64,000 nt of DNA, taken from Evansella alkalicola. GTDB taxonomy: Bacteria > Bacillota > Bacilli > Bacillales > Salisediminibacteriaceae. Below the pieces are notes generated by a model. It was not told the DNA's origin, did not search any database, and saw only the letters and a program-made list of their open reading frames with translations. Shown piece by piece: positions 18,073 through 27,667 of this stretch; position 1 is the stretch's first letter; every line of letters starts with the position of its first letter. The stretch is taken from NCBI RefSeq assembly GCF_019042735.1, contig NZ_JAHQCR010000017.1, positions 124,001-188,000 of the forward strand. Reading direction: 5' to 3'. Position numbers and translations under genes: made by a program.

Positions 18073-19596
18073 TTGAAAAAATTAACACCAGTATTTATAA
18101 TCTCAGTAATTATAGCGTCAGCTTTCATATTATGGGGAGCTATCGCTCCAAATAATCTTCATGCAGTAACATCACATATTCAAGGCTTTATTACAAGTAA
18201 CTTTGGGTGGTTCTATTTACTTGCTGCCACAAGTTTTCTAGTATTTGCTCTTATATTAATTGTTAGCCCTGTCGGACGTATTAAATTAGGTAAACAAGAA
18301 GATGAACCAGAATATAACTATTTAACATGGTTTTCATTCTTATTTACAGCTGGTATGGGAATAGGACTTGTCTTTTGGGGAGCGGCAGAACCTTTGTATC
18401 ACTTCCATTATCCAGCCACCTCTGAGGGCTTAGAGCCAACATCAAGAGCCGCTGCTGGGGTGGCGATTCGTTATTCCTTTTTCCACTGGGGATTACACCC
18501 TTGGGCAATATATTCTGTTGTCGCCCTTTCTCTTGCTTATTTTAAATTCAGAAAAGGTTCCGCAGGAGTTGTAAGTGCAACCTTTGAACCCATTCTAGGT
18601 GATAAAATTAATGGAGCTATCGGAACAACAATTAACGTCATTGTTGTCTTTGCCACTATTTTTGGTGTAGCTACATCATTAGGTTTTGGTACTGCACAGA
18701 TTAGTGGAGGTCTCTCAAACGTGTTTCGTTTTGAAAACTCAGCTTTTTTACAGTTGATGATTATTCTTATAATCACAATTCTTTATATGGTTTCCTCACA
18801 AACAGGGTTAGACAAAGGCATACGCATTTTGAGTAAAGCCAATATTTACTTAGCCCTATTCTTAATGTTGTTTCTTTTATTTTCAGGTCCAACAAATTTT
18901 ATTATGAATACTTTTACCCAAACACTTGGCAGCTATATTCAAAACTTAGTAAGAATGAGTTTCCAGCTGGATACATTTAATCCTGAATCAACTTGGGTTG
19001 AAGATTGGACTATTTTTTACTGGGCATGGTGGATTGCTTGGGCACCATTTGTTGGCTCATTTATAGCACGAGTATCTAAAGGCAGAACCATTCGTGAATT
19101 TATTATCGGAGTAATTGCAGTGCCAACGATTTTCGGTGCTTTATGGTTTGCTGTATTCGGAGGAACTGCAATTAATCTAGAGCTCATGGAAGGCTTGGAT
19201 ATCATGAGTGTAATTGAGGATCCATCTCAAGGAATGGAAGTTGCATTGTTCGTTGTACTTCAAGAATATAATTTTGGATTAATTATGTCTGGCATTGCCA
19301 TATTATTAATAGCCTCATTCTTTATTACATCGGCAGATTCAGCAACCTTTGTATTAGGAATGCAAACTACAAACGGAAGCTTAAATCCTCCTAACAGCGT
19401 GAAATTTGTATGGGGGTTAATTCAATCAGCTACTGCAGCTGTACTCCTATGGTCTGGAGGACTAGAAGCTTTACAGACAGCATCTATTATTGCAGCCTTC
19501 CCTTTTACCATCATTATGATTTTCATGATATATAGTTTAGTAAGGGCTCTTAGGGCAGAAAAAATACCTCCAAGAAAAGTAAAAAATTATGATTAA
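18073..19596 (+). CDS. opuD: BCCT-family betaine/choline transporter (OpuD type)
   Basis: A 507-residue, 12-helix secondary transporter that imports glycine betaine or a related compatible solute with sodium for osmoprotection. BCCT marks are visible: FTAGMGIGLVFWGAAEP, FFHWGLHPWAIYS, and the aromatic box region FYWAWWIAWAPFVGSFIARVSKGRTIREF. The TTG at 18073 has GGTAGGTGG 5 bases upstream; a GTG at 18064 is the alternative. Substrate choice within the family is not certain. A strong terminator follows. Confidence 0.88.
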   Translation: MKKLTPVFIISVIIASAFILWGAIAPNNLHAVTSHIQGFITSNFGWFYLLAATSFLVFALILIVSPVGRIKLGKQEDEPEYNYLTWFSFLFTAGMGIGLVFWGAAEPLYHFHYPATSEGLEPTSRAAAGVAIRYSFFHWGLHPWAIYSVVALSLAYFKFRKGSAGVVSATFEPILGDKINGAIGTTINVIVVFATIFGVATSLGFGTAQISGGLSNVFRFENSAFLQLMIILIITILYMVSSQTGLDKGIRILSKANIYLALFLMLFLLFSGPTNFIMNTFTQTLGSYIQNLVRMSFQLDTFNPESTWVEDWTIFYWAWWIAWAPFVGSFIARVSKGRTIREFIIGVIAVPTIFGALWFAVFGGTAINLELMEGLDIMSVIEDPSQGMEVALFVVLQEYNFGLIMSGIAILLIASFFITSADSATFVLGMQTTNGSLNPPNSVKFVWGLIQSATAAVLLWSGGLEALQTASIIAAFPFTIIMIFMIYSLVRALRAEKIPPRKVKNYD

Positions 19597-19616
19597 TAAT
19601 TAATTACATCTTTTAG

Positions 19617-19653
19617 TTGACGCATGGAACCTGACTCCATGCGTTTTTTTCTA
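19617..19653 (+). terminator. Terminator of opuD
   Basis: ACGCATGGA and TCCATGCGT form a 9-bp stem with a TTTTTTT tail. Confidence 0.9.
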
Positions 19654-19810
19654 ATTGCGGTTACTTCAATAGTAAGAACAATTCTTTTGGTGGTACGTTG
19701 ACGAAATGCTTTCATTTACATAACAGTTTTGTTACGAATGATCTATTTTGATCCGAAAGTGATAAGATGTAATAGATGGACGATGTATCTTGAGAAAGTA
19801 AGGTGACAGG

Positions 19811-20230
19811 ATGAAGATTGTAAAGTTAACTATTATATTGGTTGTTTTCAGCATATTATTTGGCTGTCAAACAAATGAGGCATCTAATCAGCACAGTGAT
19901 GACGACCAACCACCATTTCATGTTGAAAATTTTTATTCTAGTCCGGTCACATTTCTTTTTTCAAATGATGAACGAATAGAAGAGGAAGCTAGCTATTATG
20001 ATGCTTTATTAACCTTCCAACGAAAATATCCAGGACAACTTAGTTCTGTAAAAATAGTTTCTACTACTGAAAAACAATTAGCTGAGTACTATGATATTAT
20101 TGTTTATCCGACCCTATTAGTCATTGATGAATTCGGTATCAAAATGCGAATTGAAGGATTTAAAGAAACGAATGAAATTTTCAGTATGTTAGAAGACGAA
20201 TTGGTAGAAATAATTGAGGATATATCATAA
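19811..20230 (+). CDS. Thioredoxin-fold-like lipoprotein lacking a CxxC site
   Basis: A 139-residue lipoprotein (signal peptide ending in SILFGC, Cys at about residue 19). The mature part has VTFLFSND, then a helix, a strand with VKIVSTT and the cis-proline-like YPTLLVIDEFG loop followed by RIEGF, all in a thioredoxin-like order. The place of the redox motif is SNDERI, with no cysteines, so redox catalysis is unlikely; a binding or chaperone role is possible. Function unknown. Confidence 0.55.
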   Translation: MKIVKLTIILVVFSILFGCQTNEASNQHSDDDQPPFHVENFYSSPVTFLFSNDERIEEEASYYDALLTFQRKYPGQLSSVKIVSTTEKQLAEYYDIIVYPTLLVIDEFGIKMRIEGFKETNEIFSMLEDELVEIIEDIS

Positions 20231-20243
20231 CTTATATTAAATT

Positions 20244-20272
20244 TTAGCTCCTATTAGTTAGGAGCTTTTTAA
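20244..20272 (+). terminator. Terminator of the lipoprotein gene
   Basis: AGCTCCTA and TTAGGAGCT form a short stem followed by TTTTT. Confidence 0.8.
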
Positions 20273-20278
20273 CTATAA

Positions 20279-20372
20279 GGCTCTGTTAAACAGTTAAATT
20301 TTAGTTACAGGCACTCATCTCCCGCAGGCGGCTGGTAAGCCTTTTCCTCGATGGCTTATCCTTTACAGAGCC
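20279..20372. repeat. 94-bp MITE-like inverted-repeat element
   Basis: The ends GGCTCTGTTAAA and TTTACAGAGCC are inverted repeats (eight perfect outer pairs). The inside includes CTCCCGCAGGCGGCT, a GC-rich core that recurs in a similar form near 41730. The ends resemble those of some insertion sequences. No target duplication could be defined. Confidence 0.5.
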
Positions 20373-20416
20373 AAAAAAAGTGTCCTAATATGGCAATTGC
20401 CATACTAGAACACTTA
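20373..20416 (-). terminator. Terminator of pdhD
   Basis: AAGTGTTCTAGTATGGC/GCCATATTAGGACACTT forms a near-perfect long stem on the minus strand followed by seven T residues, which directly abut the MITE-like element. Confidence 0.9.
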
Positions 20417-20423
20417 AGTTTAA

Positions 20424-21833
20424 TTATTTTACAATATGGATTGGCATACCTAAAGCAACTTCAGCAGTTTCCATCGTAATTTCACCTAAAGATGGATGTG
20501 CATGGATAGTCAACGCAAGATCTTCTGCAGTCATTCCAGCTTCAATTGCTACACATGCCTCAGAAATCATATCTGATGCATTTGCACCTGCAATTTGTAC
20601 ACCTAATACAAGACCATCTTCTTTTCGTGTCACCATTTTCATGAAACCTTCTGTCTCATTTAAAGATAGTGCACGACCATTAGCTGCAAATGGGAATTTA
20701 GATGCAACGACATCATATCCTTCATCTTTTGCTTCTTGCTCTGTTAAACCTACTGTTGCTAATTCAGGACCTGAGAATACAACAGCTGGAATTGCTGTAT
20801 AGTCAATTACTGAAGGTTCACCAGCAATTGCCTCAGCTGCAACTTTAGCTTCATAGGAAGCTTTGTGCGCTAATTGAGGTCCTGGGGCAATATCACCAAT
20901 AGCAAAGATGTTTTTTACGGAAGTTCGGCACTGATTATCAACTTTAACAATACCTTTTTCATCTATTTCTACACCAGCTTGCTCTAAGCCTAGCTCATCT
21001 GTATTAGGGCGACGTCCAACAGTGACAAGAAGAATATCTCCGTCAAATTCTTCTTCCTTACCTTTAACTTCAGCCTTTACTTTTATTCCATCAGCTGTTT
21101 CCTCCATGGATTGAGCAAATGCTTCTGTTTTAATTGTAACACCCATATTTTTCAAACGCTTAGCAACAAGTTGGCTCATTTGTTTTTCGAACCCGGGAAG
21201 AATTGATTTAGTCCCTTCAAGGATAGTTACTTCAGAGCCAAGATCAGCATAAGCTGAACCAAGTTCAATTCCAATATAACCTCCACCGATTACAATCAAC
21301 TTCTTAGGAACTTCTTTTAGTGAAAGTGCTCCAGTAGAAGAAACGACTCTTTCACTCCACTTAAATGCTGGAAGTTCAATTGGTTGAGAACCAGTTGCAA
21401 CAATACAGTTGTTAAACTTGTATGTTTGAGAGGATTTTTCATCCATAATACGAACTGTGCTTTCATCAACAAAGTAGGCTTCACCTTTAACGATATCTAC
21501 TTTGTTTCCTTTTAGTAATCCTTCAACACCACCTGTTAGCTTTTCAACAACAGATTGTTTCCATTTCTGTACCTTTGAGAAATCAAGATTCACTTCTCCT
21601 ACAGAAATCCCCATATCTTCTGAATGGTTAGCTTTATGAAAACGATGTCCTGCCTCGATAAGAGCTTTAGATGGGATACATCCTACATTTAAACAAACTC
21701 CACCTAAGTTTTCACGTTCTACAACTGTTACTTTTTGTCCTAACTGTGCTGCACGAATTGCTGCAACATATCCCCCTGGTCCGGAACCAATAACTAGTGT
21801 ATCTACTTCAATCGGAAAATCTCCTACTACCAT
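20424..21833 (-). CDS. pdhD: Dihydrolipoyl dehydrogenase (E3)
   Basis: A 469-residue flavoprotein reoxidising the lipoyl groups of pyruvate dehydrogenase and reducing NAD. The FAD motif GSGPGGYVAA, redox disulfide GGVCLNVGCIPSKAL, NAD motif GGGYIGIELG, and C-terminal His-Glu site in HAHPSLGE are all visible. It is the last gene of the pdhABCD operon, four bases after pdhC, and ends in a strong terminator. Confidence 0.97.
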   Translation of the reverse strand: MVVGDFPIEVDTLVIGSGPGGYVAAIRAAQLGQKVTVVERENLGGVCLNVGCIPSKALIEAGHRFHKANHSEDMGISVGEVNLDFSKVQKWKQSVVEKLTGGVEGLLKGNKVDIVKGEAYFVDESTVRIMDEKSSQTYKFNNCIVATGSQPIELPAFKWSERVVSSTGALSLKEVPKKLIVIGGGYIGIELGSAYADLGSEVTILEGTKSILPGFEKQMSQLVAKRLKNMGVTIKTEAFAQSMEETADGIKVKAEVKGKEEEFDGDILLVTVGRRPNTDELGLEQAGVEIDEKGIVKVDNQCRTSVKNIFAIGDIAPGPQLAHKASYEAKVAAEAIAGEPSVIDYTAIPAVVFSGPELATVGLTEQEAKDEGYDVVASKFPFAANGRALSLNETEGFMKMVTRKEDGLVLGVQIAGANASDMISEACVAIEAGMTAEDLALTIHAHPSLGEITMETAEVALGMPIHIVK

Positions 21834-21837
21834 ATGA

Positions 21838-23142
21838 TTAACCCTCCATTACAATTAATTGTGGATCATTCAATAAACGTTTAATATGATTTAAAGCATT
21901 CTGTGCCGTTGCACCATCAATAATACGGTGATCAAAACTTAATGACAATGCAAGTACTGGAGCAACCACAACTTCTCCGTCTTTCACTACTGCTTTTTCT
22001 GCAATACGCCCAATACCAAGTATAGCAACTTCAGGATGGTTGATTACAGGAGTGAACCATTGTCCTCCAGCTGAACCAATATTAGTAATTGTACATGATC
22101 CGCCTCTCATTTCGTCCGAACCTAATGTACCCTCACGTGCTTTCGTTGCTAGCTGATTGATTTCATCTGAAATAGCAAAAATTGATTTACGATCAGTATC
22201 TTTTACTACTGGAACAAGTAATCCTTTTTCAGTGTCTGCAGCAATTCCTATGTTATAGTAATGCTTATGAACAATCTCTTCTGTAGCATCATCTAAAGAT
22301 GTATTTAAGATTGGATACTCCCGAAGTGCAGAAGTTAAAGCTTTCACGACGTATGGTAAGAAAGTAAGTTTAATTCCTTTTTCTTGACCGACTGCCTTGA
22401 ATTTTTTACGATGCGCTACTAAATCCGTCACGTCTATTTCATCCATTAATGTAACATGAGGTGCAGTATGTTTTGAGTTAACCATCGCTTTTGAAATAGC
22501 TTTTCGAATTCCAGACATTTTTTCACGCGTTTCTAGTTCCGCATTTGCTGGTTGGTATGGAGCAACTGGCTTTTTCTCTGCTGCTTGTGTAGTTGTTGGA
22601 GCTTCTGCTGCTGTATCAGTAGCGCCTCCTGCTGCAACTGTTTCACCAGATAAGTACTTATCGATATCGTCTTTTAGAACACGTCCATTTTTACCACTAC
22701 CTGCAACTTTTGCAATAGTTACCCCTTTTTCACGTGCATATTTACGTACAGACGGCATCGCAATTACTCGACGATTTTCATCTACATCAGCTTGAACAGC
22801 TGGCTCAGATGCTACCTCTGCTTTTGCTTGATCATTTTCTTGTGTTTCTTCTTGTTGTGATTCTTCTTCATCATGGTCTCCGTGTGCTGATGGAGGTTGA
22901 ACAGCATCTGTTTCAAAAGAAACAATTACCGTACCGACTGTTGTTACAACTCCCTCTTCCACATGGATTTTTTTAATTTTCCCATCCACTGGAGAAGGTA
23001 TCTCTACTACTGCTTTATCATTCTGAACTTCACATAGTACATCGTCTTCTTTTACTTCTTGGCCTTCTTCTACTTCCCATTTAACGATTTCGCCTTCGTG
23101 AATTCCTTCACCAATATCAGGCATTTTAAACTCATATGCCAC
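21838..23142 (-). CDS. pdhC: Dihydrolipoyllysine acetyltransferase (E2)
   Basis: A 434-residue core subunit of pyruvate dehydrogenase. It has one lipoyl domain (lysine in VQNDKAVVEI, about residue 44), an Ala/Pro/Glu-rich linker, the peripheral subunit-binding domain (MPSVRKYAREKGV, about 128-165), a second linker, and the acyltransferase domain ending with the catalytic SFDHRIIDGA. Length is normal for Gram-positive E2. Confidence 0.97.
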   Translation of the reverse strand: MAYEFKMPDIGEGIHEGEIVKWEVEEGQEVKEDDVLCEVQNDKAVVEIPSPVDGKIKKIHVEEGVVTTVGTVIVSFETDAVQPPSAHGDHDEEESQQEETQENDQAKAEVASEPAVQADVDENRRVIAMPSVRKYAREKGVTIAKVAGSGKNGRVLKDDIDKYLSGETVAAGGATDTAAEAPTTTQAAEKKPVAPYQPANAELETREKMSGIRKAISKAMVNSKHTAPHVTLMDEIDVTDLVAHRKKFKAVGQEKGIKLTFLPYVVKALTSALREYPILNTSLDDATEEIVHKHYYNIGIAADTEKGLLVPVVKDTDRKSIFAISDEINQLATKAREGTLGSDEMRGGSCTITNIGSAGGQWFTPVINHPEVAILGIGRIAEKAVVKDGEVVVAPVLALSLSFDHRIIDGATAQNALNHIKRLLNDPQLIVMEG

Positions 23143-23233
23143 GATTTAACGCCTCCATTTCAATAATCTTTCTGTATGTTAAAAGTAAGGAGGACTGAAA
23201 AGAATATCGTCTTTCCAGTCAATGCATCTATAT

Positions 23234-24211
23234 TTAGAAGTTAATAATATATTTAGCTTTTTCCACAATATCCTTATAGCTCGGTAGCCACGCATCCTCT
23301 GCTGAAGCAAATGGGAAAATAGTATCTGGAGCTGTTACACGTAGAACAGGTGCTTCTAGACTTAAGATTGCACGCTCGTTAATCTCCGCTACTACATGAG
23401 CTGAAACTCCAGCTTGTTTTTGTGCCTCTTGAACAACGATTGCCCGGTTTGTTTTTTCCACAGAAGCAATGATCGTATCTATGTCTAGTGGACTTACTGT
23501 ACGTAAATCAATTACTTCAGCTTCAATTCCTTCTTTCGCTAATCCTTCAGCAGCTTTTAATGAAGAATGAACCATTGCTCCATAAGTAATGATTGAAATA
23601 TCTTTTCCTTCACGCTTTACGTCAGCTTTACCTAACGGAATTGTATACTCCTCTTCAGGTACTTCTTCACGGAATGAACGATACAATTTCATGTGCTCTA
23701 AGAAAACAACTGGGTCATTATCACGAATAGCAGAAATTAAAAGCCCTTTTGCATCATACGGTGTTGAAGGAATTACTACTTTAACACCAGGAGTTTGTGC
23801 CATTAAACCTTCTAAACTGTCAGCGTGTAATTCTGGAGTTTTTACTCCTCCTCCAAATGGAGAACGAATTGTTACTGGCGAATGATATACCCCGCCAGAA
23901 CGATAGCGCATTCTAGCCATTTGTGCTGCAATTGAGTCAAAAACTTCAAATACAAAACCGAAGAATTGGATTTCCATCACAGGACGGAATCCAGTTAAAC
24001 CTAACCCAATTGCTAAACCACCGATACCAGATTCAGCAAGTGGTGTATCGAAAACTCGATCTTCTCCAAATTCTTTTTGTAGTCCTTCCGTTGCACGGAA
24101 TACACCACCATTTTGCCCTACGTCCTCACCGAATACAAGAACATCTTCATTATTCTTTAATTCGTTACGCATAGCATCAGTTATCGCTTGGATCATTGTC
24201 ATTTGCGCCAT
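23234..24211 (-). CDS. pdhB: Pyruvate dehydrogenase E1 beta subunit
   Basis: A 325-residue subunit that forms the E1 heterotetramer with PdhA and binds the pyrimidine part of thiamine diphosphate (FGEDVGQNGGVFRATEGL, then TPLAESGIGGLAIGLGLTG). It starts three bases after pdhA. A 91-base gap separates it from pdhC, the only sizeable gap within the operon. Confidence 0.97.
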   Translation of the reverse strand: MAQMTMIQAITDAMRNELKNNEDVLVFGEDVGQNGGVFRATEGLQKEFGEDRVFDTPLAESGIGGLAIGLGLTGFRPVMEIQFFGFVFEVFDSIAAQMARMRYRSGGVYHSPVTIRSPFGGGVKTPELHADSLEGLMAQTPGVKVVIPSTPYDAKGLLISAIRDNDPVVFLEHMKLYRSFREEVPEEEYTIPLGKADVKREGKDISIITYGAMVHSSLKAAEGLAKEGIEAEVIDLRTVSPLDIDTIIASVEKTNRAIVVQEAQKQAGVSAHVVAEINERAILSLEAPVLRVTAPDTIFPFASAEDAWLPSYKDIVEKAKYIINF

Positions 24212-24214
24212 AGT

Positions 24215-25303
24215 TTACTTCGACTCCTTTTCTTTATACTCTTCCATTTGCTCCTTTAAGTTGTACGGAAGCTCTTCCCCCATAAATCCAATCAGGTCCG
24301 TAACTTTTTGTTTTGGAGCACTATCTGCTTTTTTGATCGCAGCTTTTATATCTTCTTTCGCTTGTTCTACTACTTTGTTTTCTTCCTCTTCGCTCCAAAG
24401 GTTTTTACCTTCAAGGAACTTACGGAAACGTACAATCGGGTCTTTCTTTTCCCACTCATCATCTAAGTCAGATGTACGGTATCTTGTTGGATCGTCACCT
24501 GCCATCGTATGTGGCCCATATCTGTATGTTAGTGTTTCAATTAATGTTGGTCCATTTCCAGCTAATCCACGCTCACGAGCTTCCTTTGTTGCAGCGTAAA
24601 CAGCTAGAATATCCATTCCATCCACCTGTACACCGTGAATTCCAGCAGCTACTGCTTTCTGTGCAATTGTTTCTGCAGCCGATTGTTTTTCAACAGGTAC
24701 AGAAATTGCAAAACGGTTGTTTTGTACAACGAAGATAGCAGGTACGTTGAATGCTCCTGCGAAGTTTATACCTTCGTAGAAATCACCTTGTGAAGCACCA
24801 CCATCTCCAGTATAAGTAATGGCAACAGCGTCTTTATTTTTACGTTTTAATCCCATAGCCACGCCTGCGTTTTGAATAATTTGAGCTCCAATGATAATTT
24901 GAGGCATCAATACATTCACACCTTCTGGCATTTGACCACCTTGATAGTGACCTCTTGACCAAAGGAAAGCCTGCTCTAATGAGACACCATGATACACAAT
25001 TTGTGGAATGTCACGATATCCTGGAAGGATCCAGTCTTGTTTTTCTAGGGCAAATTGAGATCCTAACATAGATGCTTCTTGCCCTGCTACAGGTGCATAG
25101 AAACCTAAACGTCCTTGACGGTTAAGTGAAATAGCACGTTGGTCCCAGATTCGTGTATAAACCATTCTTGTCATTAACTCTTTCAGTTCTTCATCTGAAA
25201 GTTTAGGCATTGCCTTCTTGTTAACAACTTCCCCTTCTTCATTCAGGATTTGAAATGTTTTGAATTGACTTTCAATATTTTTCAATTCTTTTGTCTTTTC
25301 CAT
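24215..25303 (-). CDS. pdhA: Pyruvate dehydrogenase E1 alpha subunit
   Basis: A 362-residue thiamine diphosphate-dependent subunit that decarboxylates pyruvate and acetylates the E2 lipoyl group. The ThDP motif GDGGASQGDFYEGINFAGAFNVPAIFVVQNN-type segment is complete (GDG to NN), and the phosphorylation-loop region TYRYGPHTMAGDDPTRYR is present. AGGAAGAGGTG precedes the ATG. It is the first gene of the operon. Confidence 0.97.
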   Translation of the reverse strand: MEKTKELKNIESQFKTFQILNEEGEVVNKKAMPKLSDEELKELMTRMVYTRIWDQRAISLNRQGRLGFYAPVAGQEASMLGSQFALEKQDWILPGYRDIPQIVYHGVSLEQAFLWSRGHYQGGQMPEGVNVLMPQIIIGAQIIQNAGVAMGLKRKNKDAVAITYTGDGGASQGDFYEGINFAGAFNVPAIFVVQNNRFAISVPVEKQSAAETIAQKAVAAGIHGVQVDGMDILAVYAATKEARERGLAGNGPTLIETLTYRYGPHTMAGDDPTRYRTSDLDDEWEKKDPIVRFRKFLEGKNLWSEEEENKVVEQAKEDIKAAIKKADSAPKQKVTDLIGFMGEELPYNLKEQMEEYKEKESK

Positions 25304-25738
25304 GAATCAATTCACCTCTTCCTTTCTAGTCGCGAAGCTTATAAGTATAAAAATCATTTTGTATAATTCTATGCTCTTATTCACCATTGTTTAGGTTACC
25401 CATCTACATTAAAACAATGTGAATTATAACCATGAAAGAATATCACTTTTCATCTCATACCCTAAAGCTCGATTGAATAATCTTTTCTCTCTGTATCACT
25501 TTTTTAAAAAATAAATTAGTACAATGATTACCACGAATTTTAGTTTACATGAAACATTTACTAATAGTCAACGATTTTATACTTATTCTGTAGGTTTTTT
25601 AACACTGTCGCGTTGTTTATTTACGGATAGTATCACCAACCTGTTATAACCTTATTTTATGACTGTTATATATATTAGTGCAAGATTAATGCTCACAAAT
25701 TAATCGAAACCAATTCCGTTTGTTTATACTTTAGAAAA
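25304..25738 (-). promoter_or_regulatory. Long upstream region of the pdh operon
   Basis: About 435 bases without a gene, AT-rich, between ykyA and pdhA, which are transcribed in the same direction. It must carry the pdhA promoter; I see no clear riboswitch or known operator and could not choose a promoter with confidence. Confidence 0.45.
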
Positions 25739-25756
25739 AAGCATGCTGTTGCAAAT

Positions 25757-25792
25757 GAAAAAAGCCCCTAAATTAATAGGGGCTTTTTTTTG
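25757..25792. terminator. Bidirectional terminator downstream of ykyA
   Basis: AAAAAAGCCCCTA/TAGGGGCTTTTTTTT gives a GC-rich stem with T runs on both strands. It separates ykyA from the pdh operon. Confidence 0.9.
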
Positions 25793-25795
25793 GGT

Positions 25796-26449
25796 TTATT
25801 CAAATACTACATTAAGTTCTGCCATTTCATAGAAGCTTCGTTTATCTTCATTAAAATCATTTGTATATTGATTGAAGCTTTCGTTTAGTTCATTTATTTC
25901 CTTGTATGCTTCATTAACTAAATCGTGCTGTTCTTGTAAATCTTCAATTGTTGTATCTTCTTGAAAGTACATCTCATATAATTCAATATCTAAATCTATA
26001 GTCTTTACATATTGATTATAAAGCTCTTGGTATGTATTAAAACGCGCTTCCATAGTCTCAATCATTTTTTCACCATGAGCCTTTAGTTCTTCCTCTTCAA
26101 TCTCTTCTAAAAAAGGAATAGCTAACTGGAATTCTTCAAAAGCTTCATCAATAATAGCTTTTTCTTCTTCCATAATTGCTCGTCTCTCTTCGGCAGACTC
26201 AATCGCTCCTTGAGCAATGCTTTCTAATTCTTCTAATTCATCGATATCTTGTAACGATTCATATTTTTCAAGCTCATTATTTTCCGCTTCAGTTAATGGT
26301 GCTTGCTTATCTTCCACAGCCTTTTCTATTTGAACTGCTTCTTCTAAATGCTCATACATAAACTCAACAGGGTTTTCCTCTTCTTCGTTACATGCTGCCA
26401 AAATTGATGTTAATAACAATGCTGCAAAAATCAGATAAATTTTCTTCAA
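25796..26449 (-). CDS. ykyA: YkyA-like lipoprotein
   Basis: A 217-residue lipoprotein with lipobox SILAAC, followed by a highly acidic, almost fully helical coiled-coil body (LEEAVQIEKAVEDKQAPLTEAE...). This is the YkyA family, found next to pdhA in B. subtilis as here. It is described as a putative cell-wall-binding lipoprotein or secretion chaperone; no enzymatic motif is present. The TTG at 26449 has AAGGGGG 8 bases upstream and is preferred over the longer frame. Confidence 0.82.
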   Translation of the reverse strand: MKKIYLIFAALLLTSILAACNEEEENPVEFMYEHLEEAVQIEKAVEDKQAPLTEAENNELEKYESLQDIDELEELESIAQGAIESAEERRAIMEEEKAIIDEAFEEFQLAIPFLEEIEEEELKAHGEKMIETMEARFNTYQELYNQYVKTIDLDIELYEMYFQEDTTIEDLQEQHDLVNEAYKEINELNESFNQYTNDFNEDKRSFYEMAELNVVFE

Positions 26450-26623
26450 CTTTCTTTCCCCCTTAATAAGTCCATACAATAAACCGTTACTATCAAAATT
26501 AACCTAATTTAATGTTTTTTACAAGAGTTTATTTAATTAAATTAATAATGACTAGGTAAATATCCACTCCAAAAATAGTCAAATGCATATGATATAAATA
26601 TACTGCTTAAAGGAGGCAATGCC

Positions 26624-26821
26624 ATGTATAATTATAGTGGTTATTACACTCATTATCCACATGGTTATGGAGTACCCACCTACGGTTATGCAACACCTGC
26701 TTATAGCACTGGACCGTCATCAGCTTACGGTTATTATGCAGTAGGAGCTCTATCCTTGTTAGTCATACTTTTAATATTAATTGTAGTAGTTGGAGCAGGA
26801 ACCCTTAGAAAAAGATATTAA
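26624..26821 (+). CDS. Tyr-rich single-pass small protein, YjcZ-like
   Basis: A 65-residue protein. The N-terminal 40 residues are Tyr/Gly/Pro/His-rich with YGY and HYPHGYG repeats; then one membrane helix (LSLLVILLILIVVVGAG) and the basic tail RKRY. The layout resembles short sporulation-associated YjcZ-type proteins, but homology is not certain. AAAGGAGG precedes the ATG. A hairpin without a T run follows. Confidence 0.6.
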   Translation: MYNYSGYYTHYPHGYGVPTYGYATPAYSTGPSSAYGYYAVGALSLLVILLILIVVVGAGTLRKRY

Positions 26822-27006
26822 GGCAGAGCAAGAAACGGGAGTAAAAAGCTCTCGTTTCTTAAGCGTGTATCGATTATAATAACATTATGCTTTAAAATAA
26901 TTTAATTAACCCTTGTGTATAATATCATACCATGACTACTTATTTTAGAGAATTTTTTTAAATGAATCATTCATAAATTTTATTGTTGCTGGAAGGAGAA
27001 TTTTTT

Positions 27007-27591
27007 ATGCTTACCATGAAGGATATTATTAAAGAAGGTCACCCTACATTAAGGAAAGAAGCTGCTGCGGTAACACTACCTCCAACAGATGAGGATAAGA
27101 AAATCTTGAAGCAAATGATGGATTTTTTAGTACATAGCCAAGATCCAGAAATTGCTGAAGAGCATGATTTACGCCCAGGAGTTGGATTAGCAGCCCCACA
27201 AATAAATGTTAGTAAACAAATTATCGCAGTTAGGACTACTGACCATAATGATGAATTATTAGAAGTTGGTATGTTTAATCCAAAAATAATTAGTCATTCA
27301 GCTGAAACTACATTTCTTGAAAATGGTGAAGGTTGCCTATCCGTTGATCGTGAGGTAAATGGCATTGTTCCTAGGTATTCAAGAATTAAAGTGGAGGGTG
27401 TTACTTCAGAAGGGCAAACAATTACCCTACGCTTAAAAGGCTTCCCGGCCATTGTGTTCCAACATGAGATAGACCATCTAAAAGGGATTATGTTTTATGA
27501 TCGAATTGAGGAAATAGAGGATTCATTTAAATATCCACTTCCACCGCGCGAAGTAATAAAAAGAAATGAATTTGAAGGGCCCATAGGTTAA
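27007..27591 (+). CDS. def: Peptide deformylase
   Basis: A 194-residue metalloenzyme removing the formyl group from nascent protein N-termini. The three motifs are intact: GVGLAAPQ, EGCLS and QHEIDH. The N-terminus MLTMKDIIKEGHPTLR and the long insertion PGVGLAAPQINVSKQ fit the Bacillus YkrB (DefB) type. GGAAGGAG lies 8 bases before the ATG at 27007; the longer frame from 26983 covers this site. The stop overlaps the start of a terminator stem. Confidence 0.94.
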   Translation: MLTMKDIIKEGHPTLRKEAAAVTLPPTDEDKKILKQMMDFLVHSQDPEIAEEHDLRPGVGLAAPQINVSKQIIAVRTTDHNDELLEVGMFNPKIISHSAETTFLENGEGCLSVDREVNGIVPRYSRIKVEGVTSEGQTITLRLKGFPAIVFQHEIDHLKGIMFYDRIEEIEDSFKYPLPPREVIKRNEFEGPIG

Positions 27592-27604
27592 AGGGCCCTT
27601 TATC
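27573..27604 (+). terminator. Terminator of def
   Basis: AAGGGCCC and GGGCCCTT pair around the stop codon and are followed by TTTAT. Confidence 0.65.
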
Positions 27605-27667
27605 CTTGCATTAAATTATCTTATGAAATGATTAACTACAAATTCATTGGCTACGGTGAAAATAGTT

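Noticed and set aside
25304..25738. Riboswitch upstream of pdhA
   Set aside because: No conserved riboswitch core or terminator/antiterminator pair could be recognised.
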